DNA of 24,629 bases from Microcaldota archaeon (GCA_025058915.1 JANXEC010000003.1:1-24629), one strand, 5' to 3'; positions 15,883 through 23,651 are shown, counted from the first letter of the stretch. Numbers and translations: made by a program. Notes: generated by a model from the letters alone, not told the origin.

Positions 15883-17430
15883 TCACTTTGATCTCATTCC
15901 AAAGATGTATACGAGGGCAATTATCAATATGAAGATGACTATAACAATACCTACAAAACCAAAGTCTATTCCTTGAGATCTAACTAGTATGTATAATTCT
16001 ACAGGCTCATAACATTGTTTCGATATTCTAATTACATACTCTCCAGGATTGTTGAAATCAAAACTTATAACTCCGTTTATAGTAATTCTATCCTGCAATT
16101 CACCATTTCTATATATTTCAGCATCAGCTGCCATTGACCTGCCTCTGTAGTCTCTCAGCTCCACCTTTATCGTCTCTCCGACAACCATCTCAACAAAATT
16201 ATCTGGATATCTCTGATCTTGTATAATCACATCAATCCTATTCAATTTACCCTTATCCAAAATCACAAGATCCACTGAGTCAGACTGTCCAACCGAGTAA
16301 TCACCTTCATAGTCAGATATGCATTTCAGAAGATATGCTCTGGGTTCTAGACTACCCCAAGAGATTCTGTTCGAGGTTAGAGTTGAATTCTCTAGCATCA
16401 CTACAGGAGGGGAGATGAAGTAGCTATAATTTATATCTATATCTCTACAGTAATCAACATATGTCCTACGATGGAAATAGCACGAAGCCGCAGAGTAGAT
16501 GTTTATAGATTGGTTTTCAGATACTACAAACACTTTCTGGATTGGGAGATAGAACATGTTTTCAGCTATATCAAACTCATACCTACCTACAGGGATTCCG
16601 TTCATCACAAGGGTTGTTGATGTTCCATCTCTTAGTAATACCATTGAAGAATTCAGATAGTATCTGACGCTTGATATAGGTCCATCTATATTTATCATTC
16701 CATTTCTGGTGTAGATACTATTTATTGTGTGGACATAGTAGTCTTTTGGTCCAGTCTGGAATACAGAGAGAATAGAAGTATTGAAATATCTTATCTCCTT
16801 CACATCTCCCTGGAGATCCAGAACAAAGAGTTGCTGATAGTAAGGTATAAATATCATATCCTCACCAAACCACACTCTGTTGCTAGGGTAGAGTTCTGAT
16901 TTACCTATGAATACAGTCTGATTCCCTGTAATTATGTACAATCCCTCTGTGGTATGTAGTGATATGTATTTATTGTTTGCAAATACATCAATTATTTTCC
17001 CTAAGATTTCGAATGAAGATATGTTGTTTAGATTATTATCTAATATAGTGAGCTGTATGCCTCTATCTCTTCTATCTATAGCATAGAAGTGATTGTTAGA
17101 ATGATATATAACATCTGCCTGAACATTTATATATTTCTGATTTATTATCATGTTAAGTTGATGATATTCTACTATCCCAGCAGATGTAGGTATTACAGCT
17201 CTCCTGGGCATATCCATGTATCCTTTTCCCACTATATTTCCGTAATTTGATCTGTACTCCTGCAATATCCTCCTGTCTCGAATATCATATAATATTATCC
17301 CATTCTGAGTCAACACATAGAACTGTGACCCTCCATGATGCTGCATCTGAATTATATCAAAGTCCGTCTTGACAGTGGATATTGGTAATGATAATGATAA
17401 TACTAATACTATATTAAGCAAAATGAGCAT
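15883..17430 (-). CDS. Membrane-anchored surface protein, beta-rich
   Basis: 515 aa. A hydrophobic N-terminus (MLILLNIVLVLSLSLPIS) acts as a signal peptide and a C-terminal membrane helix (about 492-511) is followed by a short basic end (GMRSK), so the bulk lies outside the cell. Residues ~20-320 show short repeated strand patterns (FYVLTQNGIILYDIRDRR; HFYAIDRRDRGIQLTILDNN; YFNTSILSVFQTGPKDYYVH) that resemble a beta-propeller. Then comes a Cys-bearing segment (CYFHRRTYVDYCRD) and an Ig-like/carboxypeptidase-regulatory-like stalk (about 415-485; GETIKVELRDYRGRSM, then NPGEYVIRISKQCYEP). The start overlaps rpl11 by 17 bp. Family not recognised; likely an adhesion or envelope protein, which is inference. 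Confidence 0.72.
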   Translation of the reverse strand: MLILLNIVLVLSLSLPISTVKTDFDIIQMQHHGGSQFYVLTQNGIILYDIRDRRILQEYRSNYGNIVGKGYMDMPRRAVIPTSAGIVEYHQLNMIINQKYINVQADVIYHSNNHFYAIDRRDRGIQLTILDNNLNNISSFEILGKIIDVFANNKYISLHTTEGLYIITGNQTVFIGKSELYPSNRVWFGEDMIFIPYYQQLFVLDLQGDVKEIRYFNTSILSVFQTGPKDYYVHTINSIYTRNGMINIDGPISSVRYYLNSSMVLLRDGTSTTLVMNGIPVGRYEFDIAENMFYLPIQKVFVVSENQSINIYSAASCYFHRRTYVDYCRDIDINYSYFISPPVVMLENSTLTSNRISWGSLEPRAYLLKCISDYEGDYSVGQSDSVDLVILDKGKLNRIDVIIQDQRYPDNFVEMVVGETIKVELRDYRGRSMAADAEIYRNGELQDRITINGVISFDFNNPGEYVIRISKQCYEPVELYILVRSQGIDFGFVGIVIVIFILIIALVYIFGMRSK

Positions 17431-17881
17431 CTTCCAGTCTATCTATCTCCTTGATAAGATCTTTAGGATTTTTACCATCTACAGTTATCCCCATACTTAC
17501 ACAAGTACCTAACAATTCCTTCACTCTGTTTCTTACAGAGAATGTGTTGGATTTATCCATACTACTCTTTGCTAATTCGATGATTTTCTTCAACGGAACA
17601 TTTCCTACAGGAGCATCATGTTTCGAAGCACCTTTCTCCAATCCAGCCTCTCTCTTTATGAGTTCTGTGGTTGGAGGGATACCTACCTCTATCTCATAGT
17701 TCTGCTCTTCGTATATTATTACCACAGGTACCTTGATACCTTTGAAGTATGCTGTTCTTCTGTTTATCTCATCTATTACTTTCTGAACAGGCAGTTTTGC
17801 AGCACTCAGTGCAGGTCCTAGAGGAGGTGTTGGTTTAGCTGCACCACCATCTACCATAGCCTTTATCTCCTTTTTAGCCAT
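17414..17881 (-). CDS. rpl11: 50S ribosomal protein L11
   Basis: 155 aa, normal length for archaeal L11 (uL11). It binds the GTPase-associated centre of 23S rRNA. Visible: KAMVDGGAAKPTPPLGPALS (8-27) with the PPLGPALS motif, IPPTTELIKREAGLEKGAS in the middle, and the C-terminal rRNA-binding domain (SVRNRVKELLGTCVSMGITV). Unlike many archaea it is not followed by rpl1, rpl10 and rpl12 nor preceded by spt5; instead a surface-protein gene overlaps its 3' end. The start lies 25 bp from the palindromic TATA box at 17906, supporting a leaderless mRNA. Confidence 0.96.
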   Translation of the reverse strand: MAKKEIKAMVDGGAAKPTPPLGPALSAAKLPVQKVIDEINRRTAYFKGIKVPVVIIYEEQNYEIEVGIPPTTELIKREAGLEKGASKHDAPVGNVPLKKIIELAKSSMDKSNTFSVRNRVKELLGTCVSMGITVDGKNPKDLIKEIDRLEDAHFA

Positions 17882-17903
17882 GCTCTTATTCTTCTGTTAT
17901 ATA

Positions 17904-17913
17904 TATTTAAAGA
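17904..17913. promoter_or_regulatory. Shared palindromic TATA box between rpl11 and GGGP synthase
   Basis: TTTAAA at 17906-17911 is the only strong box in the 54-bp gap and is exactly 25 bp from the first base of both divergent start codons (17881 and 17936). One box may serve both directions, giving two leaderless mRNAs. Confidence 0.55.
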
Positions 17914-17935
17914 TATCCATATATTATCAACCTCT

Positions 17936-18679
17936 ATGAGGAACATAATAGAGTACCTCTATGAGAAGAGGCATAATGGAGAGAAACTGCTGTTCAGTGT
18001 GATAGATCCATTGGATTATCCATCGATAGATAGTGCGGTAAAGGTAGGTGTGTCTGCATACGAAGCAGGTTTTGACATGATTCTAGTGGGTGGGTCAATA
18101 GGTGTTCAGGGAGAGTTGTTAGATGAGACTGTGAGGAGGATAAAGGAAAATGTGTCTGTGCCTGTAGTTCTATTTCCAGGGAACATATCTACTGTAACCA
18201 AGTATGCAGATGGAATATACTTCATGAGCCTTCTGAATTCAAGAAATCCATACTGGATCACTAGGGTTCAACTCCTCGCTCTTCCTATAATAAAGAGACT
18301 CAATATTCAGATAATTCCTACTGCATATGTTGTAGTTGAGCCAGGTGGTACTGTTGGTTGGGTTGGTGATGTAGATCTAATACCCCAGTCCAAACCTAAA
18401 CTTCTGAGTGGTTTTGCATCACTAGCAGAGGTAATGGGATTCAAGATATTCCTAGCTGATGTAGGTAGTAACGCAGATAGACACGTTCCTCTAGAGGGAA
18501 TATCTGAGATGAGTGAGAATACCAAAAACATACTCAAGATAGTTGCTGGAGGTATCAAGACCCCTGGTCAACTCAGAGATATATACAGAGCTGGTGCTGA
18601 TGGGGCGCAAATAGGGACTGTTCTCGAGAGAGGTGAAGCTCCTGAATTGTTTGCTAGAGTGAAGAGAGAATGGAAGTAG
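17936..18679 (+). CDS. Geranylgeranylglyceryl phosphate synthase
   Basis: 247 aa. This TIM-barrel enzyme joins glycerol-1-phosphate to geranylgeranyl diphosphate, the first committed step of archaeal ether lipids. Visible: FSVIDP (20-25), a GGS motif (52-54), FPGN (80-83), SLLNSRNPYWI (98-108), IPTAYVVVEPGGTVGWVG (127-144) and the phosphate-binding VAGGIKTPGQ (203-212). Where the family has E-A-G-S-G near the substrate phosphate, this protein reads D-V-G-S-N (175-179), a conservative Glu to Asp and a Gly to Asn change. Leaderless start; overlaps herA by 10 bp, so the two genes are probably co-translated. Confidence 0.94.
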   Translation: MRNIIEYLYEKRHNGEKLLFSVIDPLDYPSIDSAVKVGVSAYEAGFDMILVGGSIGVQGELLDETVRRIKENVSVPVVLFPGNISTVTKYADGIYFMSLLNSRNPYWITRVQLLALPIIKRLNIQIIPTAYVVVEPGGTVGWVGDVDLIPQSKPKLLSGFASLAEVMGFKIFLADVGSNADRHVPLEGISEMSENTKNILKIVAGGIKTPGQLRDIYRAGADGAQIGTVLERGEAPELFARVKREWK

Positions 18680-20127
18680 GTTTTGTGATATCAGATTCGA
18701 ATACTAGAGAGTTTAGGTTTTTAGTTAGGAGAGATGCTAGATTAGATAATAACATGTTCGTGATAACAGATAGTGGTGTGTTTGGTAGGGTGGTGGATAT
18801 AGATGGTATGAACAATCTGCTAAGTGACAGTGATATATTAGTCTATTACGATGAGATTCTCAAATACATGGTTCCAAGTAGAGATAATTATAATATCGCT
18901 CGTGTAAAAGTCTATGGTAATCTGAAGAGCAGTTCAGTGGATAGAGTTAATACCCCTCCTTATCCCGGTGAGAGCGTTAGAGTTCTGGAATGGAACGAAT
19001 TGAGAGGTTTATTAGGATTGTCTGATTCAGATGATAACATTGTTATAGGCAAAGTTCTACCCTATAACCAAGACATACACATCGATCCATACAGATTGAT
19101 AGAGAAACATTTTGGAGTATTAGCTATGAGTGGTGCAGGGAAGAGCAATCTCATCTCAGTTCTACTCCAGGAACTCACTGAGAGAGATATTAAAATACCT
19201 GTAGTGGTGTTTGATATACACAACGAATACTACAACTTCAGTCAAGTATATCCTAGGAAATTCACCTCTATCCCATCCCACACCATAAAACTGAGTAGAA
19301 CATATCTCAACTCTGATATAATAGGGCTATTAGCAGATGATCTCACTGAGGTTCAGAGTTATATCTTAGATGATATACTGTCCAAGCTAGATAATCCTAG
19401 CATAGATCAACTTATAGATTACATCAAACACATGGTACATGAATCCAAAGAGGGACAACATAGGAGATCTCTACAGGCCCTGTTGAGAAGATTACAATCT
19501 ATAAAGTCTCTGGATGTATTTGGAGATATAGGTTTAGAGGATAAGATTGCACTGTTGAGAAATGGAAAGTCTCTTGTAATAGATTTCTCTGATGCACATA
19601 ATGATAGAATACTAACCACCAAGGCCTCTGTTCTGCTCAAAGAACTATTTGAGAGAAGAAAGAGAGGTGAAATACCTCCTGTGTTAGTAATCATAGAAGA
19701 GGCTCATCTGTTGGCTTCTTCAGAGACAAACAGAGAGAGCAGGATGAGCCAGATGATACTCACTAGAATCGCTAGAGAAGGGAGAAAGTTCGGTATATGT
19801 CTAGGCATAGTATCTCAGAGACCTTACTACCTGAATCAAACCATAATGGCTCAACTGAATGTTCAGATATTTCTGAGAATAGTGAATCCATATGATATCG
19901 ACTATGTACGATCCATAGGTGAACAACTCACAGATGATGACATGGCTTCTATCCCAAATCTCCTCCCTGGAGAGGCAATAGTATCTGGATTGCTGAAGTA
20001 TCCTCTCTTCGTAAAGTTCAGACTTGCAGACCAGAGACTCAGGTCGAATTACCAGAATCTCAGAGACATGGTTAAAAACTACTGGTCAAATAGAGATCAG
20101 AGGTACATATCAAACATAGATTTATAA
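18670..20127 (+). CDS. herA: DNA double-strand break repair helicase HerA
   Basis: 485 aa, typical size. HerA is a hexameric DNA translocase that works with NurA nuclease to resect DNA ends for RadA. The N-terminal ~100 residues form the HAS-barrel. The ATPase core has Walker A GAGKSN (155-160), FDIHNEY (181-187), Walker B IIEEAH (341-346) and the arginine-finger region SQRP (382-385) before LNVQIFLRIVNPYD. The tail after ~455 is basic and polar. It overlaps the GGGP synthase gene by 10 bp. NurA and Mre11/Rad50, its usual neighbours, are not in the window, though radA and hjc lie within 4 kb. Confidence 0.93.
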   Translation: MEVGFVISDSNTREFRFLVRRDARLDNNMFVITDSGVFGRVVDIDGMNNLLSDSDILVYYDEILKYMVPSRDNYNIARVKVYGNLKSSSVDRVNTPPYPGESVRVLEWNELRGLLGLSDSDDNIVIGKVLPYNQDIHIDPYRLIEKHFGVLAMSGAGKSNLISVLLQELTERDIKIPVVVFDIHNEYYNFSQVYPRKFTSIPSHTIKLSRTYLNSDIIGLLADDLTEVQSYILDDILSKLDNPSIDQLIDYIKHMVHESKEGQHRRSLQALLRRLQSIKSLDVFGDIGLEDKIALLRNGKSLVIDFSDAHNDRILTTKASVLLKELFERRKRGEIPPVLVIIEEAHLLASSETNRESRMSQMILTRIAREGRKFGICLGIVSQRPYYLNQTIMAQLNVQIFLRIVNPYDIDYVRSIGEQLTDDDMASIPNLLPGEAIVSGLLKYPLFVKFRLADQRLRSNYQNLRDMVKNYWSNRDQRYISNIDL

Positions 20128-20129
20128 AC
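20119..20129 (+). promoter_or_regulatory. TATA box for the acetyltransferase gene
   Basis: TTTATAAA at 20121-20128 overlaps the herA stop and predicts a start near 20150, giving a short leader with a GGGTGA ribosome-binding site (20159-20164). Confidence 0.45.
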
Positions 20130-20168
20130 CCTTTGTTGGTTAGTAAATATTAGATTTTGGGTGAAACT

Positions 20169-20762
20169 ATGCCACAGATAATTCGTATTCTTGAGAAAGA
20201 GGGTTTAGAACCAGAGCTCATTCTTGAGAATGTTGCATTGTATTTAGATCGAGATGGATCTGTGCTAACAAAATTCTCGCCTCAGGACTTGGCGGATTAC
20301 ATAAATGAATTCGTAGATGAGCAAGCATACATTACAGTTCAGAGCAAGGTTGATTCTAAGCAGGAACTCGAATGGATGTATAACAAATTACAGAGACTTA
20401 GAGAGGGTAGGGCATTCATGCTCATAGCAATAGACTACACAACAGACAGATTAGCAGGGATTCTTGAATTGATTCCATTCAGTTTCCCATTTCAGCATAG
20501 TTGTGAGTTCAGTATCAGCGTCAGAGCAAGCTATAGGGGAAGAGGTCTTGCAAAGGAGATGTTCAGAATAGCAATCAGAGAGGCTAAGAGGATGGGATAC
20601 ATAAACCTGCATCTCTATGTGAGTGCCGAGAACAAAGCTGCAATCAAACTTTATAAGAAGCTAGGATTCAAGACCATAGTTAAACTCAAGAAAGAGAGAT
20701 ATCATTATGGAAGATTAGTAGATGAGATAATGATGGTGTACACAGGAAAGTATAGAATGTAA
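20169..20762 (+). CDS. GNAT-family N-acetyltransferase
   Basis: 197 aa from ATG 20169, chosen over an in-frame TTG at 20157 because GGGTGA lies 4 bp upstream. GNAT enzymes move acetyl from acetyl-CoA to an amine. The domain covers about 80-190: the acetyl-CoA-binding motif RGRGLA (123-128) after a beta strand (CEFSISVRASY), then NKAAIKLYKKLGF (155-167), the usual GNAT motif B. The first ~75 residues are an extension (SPQDLADYINEF; LEWMYNKLQRL) with no clear match. The substrate cannot be told from sequence. It has its own promoter, between herA and the 79-aa gene. Confidence 0.87.
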   Translation: MPQIIRILEKEGLEPELILENVALYLDRDGSVLTKFSPQDLADYINEFVDEQAYITVQSKVDSKQELEWMYNKLQRLREGRAFMLIAIDYTTDRLAGILELIPFSFPFQHSCEFSISVRASYRGRGLAKEMFRIAIREAKRMGYINLHLYVSAENKAAIKLYKKLGFKTIVKLKKERYHYGRLVDEIMMVYTGKYRM

Positions 20763-20771
20763 TCAGAGATA

Positions 20772-20781
20772 AATTTAAAAA
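20772..20781 (+). promoter_or_regulatory. TATA box for the 79-aa gene
   Basis: TTTAAA at 20774-20779 predicts transcription start near 20803, directly at a GGTGAG ribosome-binding site (20803-20808) that precedes the ATG at 20812. Confidence 0.55.
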
Positions 20782-20811
20782 GACAAGAGCCTATAATATA
20801 TCGGTGAGATC

Positions 20812-21051
20812 ATGGGAGAGAAGGTGGGGAATGAGTTAATAAAGAAGGAGAAAGGGTATCTCTATTACGTAGGGAAGGATGGGAAGGTATATAGAGTGCC
20901 TATGAAGTACATGAGATCCAAGGTAAAGAGCACTGCTCCAGAAGCTGTATCCAAGGAGATGATAAAGAGAGAACAGGGATATCTATACTACGTGGGTAAG
21001 AGTGGTTACGTAGAGAGAGTCAAGGCAAACAGAGGGAGGAAGAAGGTTTAA
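20812..21051 (+). CDS. Small basic protein with two YLYYVGK repeats
   Basis: 79 aa made of two related halves: KKEKGYLYYVGKDGKVYRV (about 11-29) and KREQGYLYYVGKSGYVERV (about 52-70), followed by a basic tail (KANRGRKKV). Each repeat reads as two or three short beta strands with a glycine turn. The gene has its own TATA box and Shine-Dalgarno site, and codon use matches neighbours, so it is real. I recall similar short proteins with YLYY/YFVDK-type motifs in small-genome archaea and bacteria but know no assigned function. Basic charge suggests nucleic-acid or ribosome binding, which is speculation. Confidence 0.78.
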   Translation: MGEKVGNELIKKEKGYLYYVGKDGKVYRVPMKYMRSKVKSTAPEAVSKEMIKREQGYLYYVGKSGYVERVKANRGRKKV

Positions 21052-21091
21052 TCTCTTGTCTCTCACTCTTTTCCATATTGTTTTAACATCA

Positions 21092-21101
21092 AGTTTTAAT
21101 A
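21092..21101 (+). promoter_or_regulatory. TATA box for the radA operon
   Basis: GTTTTAATAT with core TTTTAA at 21094-21099 predicts transcription start near 21122, inside the palindrome at 21118-21133. Confidence 0.45.
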
Positions 21102-21117
21102 TCTTTCCTCAATATAC

Positions 21118-21133
21118 TTAGTGTATACACTAA
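21118..21133. promoter_or_regulatory. 16-bp perfect palindrome, candidate operator
   Basis: TTAGTGTATACACTAA is a perfect inverted repeat at the predicted transcription start of the acidic protein-radA operon and ends just before its Shine-Dalgarno site. Position and symmetry fit a dimeric repressor site; no regulator is identified. Confidence 0.4.
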
Positions 21134-21146
21134 TGAGGTGTTGGTT

Positions 21147-21449
21147 ATGGAAGATGAGAAGGATAAGAAAAATACAGCTGAACAGGATATTACTGCTGAT
21201 GAGCAAAAAGATATAGCTGTGGAGGAGATAGAGATAGAGGAGGAGATAGAGATAGATAATAAGTTAGAAAAGATAGAACCTAAGAGGAATAGACCAGACT
21301 TCAGGGTCTTACAGCTCATTATAGACAAAGAAGGTAAATCTAAGTTCGAAGAAGTAGGTGCAATGTGGATACATCAGAAGAAGGATGGAAAGTCCTTCTA
21401 TGTAATGAGAATAGGTAAATTGAAACTATTTGTGTTCAAAAACGAATGA
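21147..21449 (+). CDS. Small protein with acidic N-terminus, first gene of radA operon
   Basis: 100 aa from ATG 21147, preceded by GAGGTG (21135-21140); a GTG at 21138 is the alternative start. Residues 1-45 are strongly acidic with alternating Glu/Ile (VEEIEIEEEIEIDN) and likely disordered or a single helix. Residues 50-100 form a compact beta-rich module: FRVLQLIIDKEGKSKFEEVG, then AMWIHQKKDGKSFYVMRIGK and LKLFVFKNE. The second part resembles short bacterial/plasmid DUF736-like beta modules in its W-x(n)-DGK-x-(F/Y) layout, but I am not confident in that. It ends 10 bp before radA and probably shares its transcript. Function unknown. Confidence 0.72.
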   Translation: MEDEKDKKNTAEQDITADEQKDIAVEEIEIEEEIEIDNKLEKIEPKRNRPDFRVLQLIIDKEGKSKFEEVGAMWIHQKKDGKSFYVMRIGKLKLFVFKNE

Positions 21450-21459
21450 GGGTGATGTT

Positions 21460-22392
21460 ATGAAAAACCTAGAGGATCTGAAGGGTGTTGGCCCTGCAAC
21501 TGCACAGAAACTGAGGGATGCAGGATATGTATCTATAGAGATACTGGCATCGGCCTCACCGTATGAGATAGCAGAGAACACTGGGTTACCTATAGAACTA
21601 TGTAAGAGTATAGTTGAACAGGCCAAAGAGGAGATTAATGTAGAGATAATGTCTGCATATGATATATACCAGACTAGACAATCGGTTAGTAGAATAACCA
21701 CAGGGTCTCAAAAACTTGATGAACTCTTGGGTGGAGGTGTGGAAACCCAATCATTGGTAGAGTTCTATGGTAAATTCTCTAGCGGCAAGAGTCAGGTTGG
21801 TTTCCAGCTCTCTGTGAATGTGCAATTACCAAAGAACAAAGGTGGACTGGAGGGTAAAGTGATATTCATAGACACAGAATCGACATTTAGGCCTGAGAGA
21901 ATAGTTGAGATGGCTAAACACAAGGGATTGGATCCAGAGGAGGTATTGAGAAATATATTTGTTCTAAAACCCCAGAGTAGTGAAGAACAGATCATAGCAG
22001 TTGAGAAGTTAGAGTATAAACTTAAGGAAGATAATGTTAAACTTATAGTTGTAGACTCTCTTACCTCACATTTCAGGGCGGATTTCATAGGCAGGGGTAG
22101 TCTGAGTGACAGACAGCAGAAGCTGAACAAACACATACACACTCTCCAGAGATATGCAGAAAAATACAATCTTGCAGTGTATTTCACAAATCAAGTCATG
22201 GAGAATCCTGGGATAATGTTTGGGGATTCTATAACTCCAATAGGGGGTAATGTACTGGCACATGCAGCAACCTATAGAGTGTATGTAAGGAAGAGTAAGG
22301 ATGATAAGAGAATTGCCAGATTGGTTGACTCGCCAAATCTCCCAGAGCGAGAAGTGATTTTCAGAATTACCTCTGCTGGTGTAACAGATTGA
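21460..22392 (+). CDS. radA: DNA repair and recombination protein RadA
   Basis: 310 aa from ATG 21460, preceded by GGGTGAT; an in-frame TTG at 21430 lies within the upstream gene. RadA is the archaeal RecA/Rad51 recombinase that coats single-stranded DNA and drives strand exchange. An N-terminal helix-hairpin-helix domain (LEDLKGVGPATAQKLRDAG, 4-22) is followed by the ATPase core: TGSQKLDELLGGGVETQSL (81-99), Walker A GKFSSGKS (104-111), IFIDTEST, and LIVVDSLTSHFRADFIGRG with Walker B and the start of loop L1. The Walker A differs slightly from the common GEFGSGKT. A little shorter than usual (about 320-350). The TGA overlaps the nmd3 ATG by one base. Confidence 0.96.
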   Translation: MKNLEDLKGVGPATAQKLRDAGYVSIEILASASPYEIAENTGLPIELCKSIVEQAKEEINVEIMSAYDIYQTRQSVSRITTGSQKLDELLGGGVETQSLVEFYGKFSSGKSQVGFQLSVNVQLPKNKGGLEGKVIFIDTESTFRPERIVEMAKHKGLDPEEVLRNIFVLKPQSSEEQIIAVEKLEYKLKEDNVKLIVVDSLTSHFRADFIGRGSLSDRQQKLNKHIHTLQRYAEKYNLAVYFTNQVMENPGIMFGDSITPIGGNVLAHAATYRVYVRKSKDDKRIARLVDSPNLPEREVIFRITSAGVTD

Positions 22393-22994
22393 TGTTCTGT
22401 ATCGATTGTGGAAAACCTGCAGAAATAGATGTTAGATGTAGAGATTGCTATAGGAAGAGAATAGATAGAGATCTTTTCAAATATAAATTCCAAATATGTC
22501 CGAGTTGTGAGAAAGTGAAAGTAGGAACAGAATGGAAAGAGAATCATAGGGCTATTGATAGATACATAGAGGATCGCCTGAGGAGATATTTTGATGATGC
22601 GAGGGTTGATTCTGAGGAGAGAATTGTGATACTGACCAAACAGAACATAGATTTTGAATTCACTCTAGATATAGAATTTGAGGAGAGATTGTGCCCTACA
22701 TGCAGCAGAATCTCAGGAGGATATTACGAAGGGGAAATCCAGCTTAGAGGCAAATATACAAAAGGATTACTCAAGGCGATTACTAGTATGTTCGATAGGA
22801 TTGAGAATCCCTACTCTGTGAAAAATCTCAAAGAAGGGACAGATATAAGATTCTTCTCATCCAAGAAAGCACTAGAGACAGTTAGAGAATTAGGATTGAA
22901 ATACAGACTCTCGAGGAAACTCCATACTCAAATCCAGGGAAAGCGTAAGTATAGACTTACGATACTGATCAGAGATGATGATAACAACAATTAA
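22392..22994 (+). CDS. nmd3: NMD3-like 60S/50S export-type ribosome factor
   Basis: 200 aa; ATG 22392 shares a base with the radA stop (TGATG). Archaeal NMD3 binds the large ribosomal subunit; in eukaryotes it is the export adaptor and assembly factor. Cys pairs form zinc sites: Cys3/Cys6 with Cys16/Cys19, then CPSC (36-39) and a later CPTC followed by SRISGGYYEGEIQLRG, the clearest family signature. The C-terminal ~70 residues are basic (SRKLHTQIQGKRKYRL). Only the N-terminal zinc and first core domains are present, as in other archaeal forms, which are shorter than the ~500-aa eukaryotic protein. Ends inside the start of the next gene (20-bp overlap). Confidence 0.82.
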   Translation: MFCIDCGKPAEIDVRCRDCYRKRIDRDLFKYKFQICPSCEKVKVGTEWKENHRAIDRYIEDRLRRYFDDARVDSEERIVILTKQNIDFEFTLDIEFEERLCPTCSRISGGYYEGEIQLRGKYTKGLLKAITSMFDRIENPYSVKNLKEGTDIRFFSSKKALETVRELGLKYRLSRKLHTQIQGKRKYRLTILIRDDDNNN

Positions 22995-23295
22995 CACAGT
23001 TTCATCTACTATCCTGTTCATATTACTACTGGTCAGCAATCCATCTGACAGAGTACTTGTTTTCCTGGCAAGTCTTGCATTGTATATATTTGCACTCATC
23101 AATTCTATTGGTATGAACCAGCCTTATTGGGAACTGCAGCATGAGACAGTGAAGATAGGAATACTAGATGGATTGTTGATGTTTGGTATAGGAATATTAA
23201 CGTCTTTGAATATTCTAATCTATCTGGGATTATTCAGAATGTTTCAGTCAATTCTGTCCCATCTGTTCTTTGAGATATACAGAAGATTACTATGA
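22975..23295 (+). CDS. Small integral membrane protein
   Basis: 106 aa, not recognised. Hydrophobic profile gives four candidate membrane helices: near the N-terminus (STILFILLLVSN), VLVFLASLALYIFALINSIG, ILDGLLMFGIGILTSL and IYLGLFRMFQSILSHLFF. Two adjacent ATG codons (22975, 22978) could start it. It overlaps nmd3 by about 20 bp and hjc by 4 bp (ATGA), so it is part of the radA-nmd3-hjc unit. No conserved charged residues inside the helices suggest a transporter; function unknown. Confidence 0.7.
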   Translation: MMITTINTVSSTILFILLLVSNPSDRVLVFLASLALYIFALINSIGMNQPYWELQHETVKIGILDGLLMFGIGILTSLNILIYLGLFRMFQSILSHLFFEIYRRLL

Positions 23296-23651
23296 AAAAT
23301 ATCTATAGAGGCATTAGGGTAGAGAGAAAGTTGAGAGATATACTCAGGCAGAATGGATATTTGGTTATCAGAGCTGCAGGATCTGGATACGATACTCCTG
23401 ATCTCATAGCTCTAAAGAATGGTAGGGCTGTGATAGTAGAGGTTAAAACTACCAAGAGAGATGTTATATATTTCAGAAGAGAACAATACAATAACATGAA
23501 GGATTTTTTTGATAATGGTTTTAATGTTGTGGTGGCAGTGTATAGATCTGGTGAGTTTAGATTCTATGGATTTCTAGAGATAGTAGATACTGGAAAACGT
23601 CCTAAACTAGATCTCTCATCTTTTCATACCACAGATCTATCTATATTTTAA
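23292..23651 (+). CDS. hjc: Archaeal Holliday junction resolvase Hjc
   Basis: 119 aa, the family's usual length. Hjc is a dimeric endonuclease that cuts four-way DNA junctions after RadA-mediated strand exchange. The nuclease active site is visible: Glu11 in RVERKL, Asp37 in TPDLIAL, and Glu50/Lys52 in IVEVKT, preceded by AAGSGYD. The start overlaps the membrane-protein stop (ATGA). The 3' end overlaps the convergent mevalonate kinase gene by 11 bp. Sharing a transcript with radA fits a recombination role. Confidence 0.92.
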   Translation: MKNIYRGIRVERKLRDILRQNGYLVIRAAGSGYDTPDLIALKNGRAVIVEVKTTKRDVIYFRREQYNNMKDFFDNGFNVVVAVYRSGEFRFYGFLEIVDTGKRPKLDLSSFHTTDLSIF

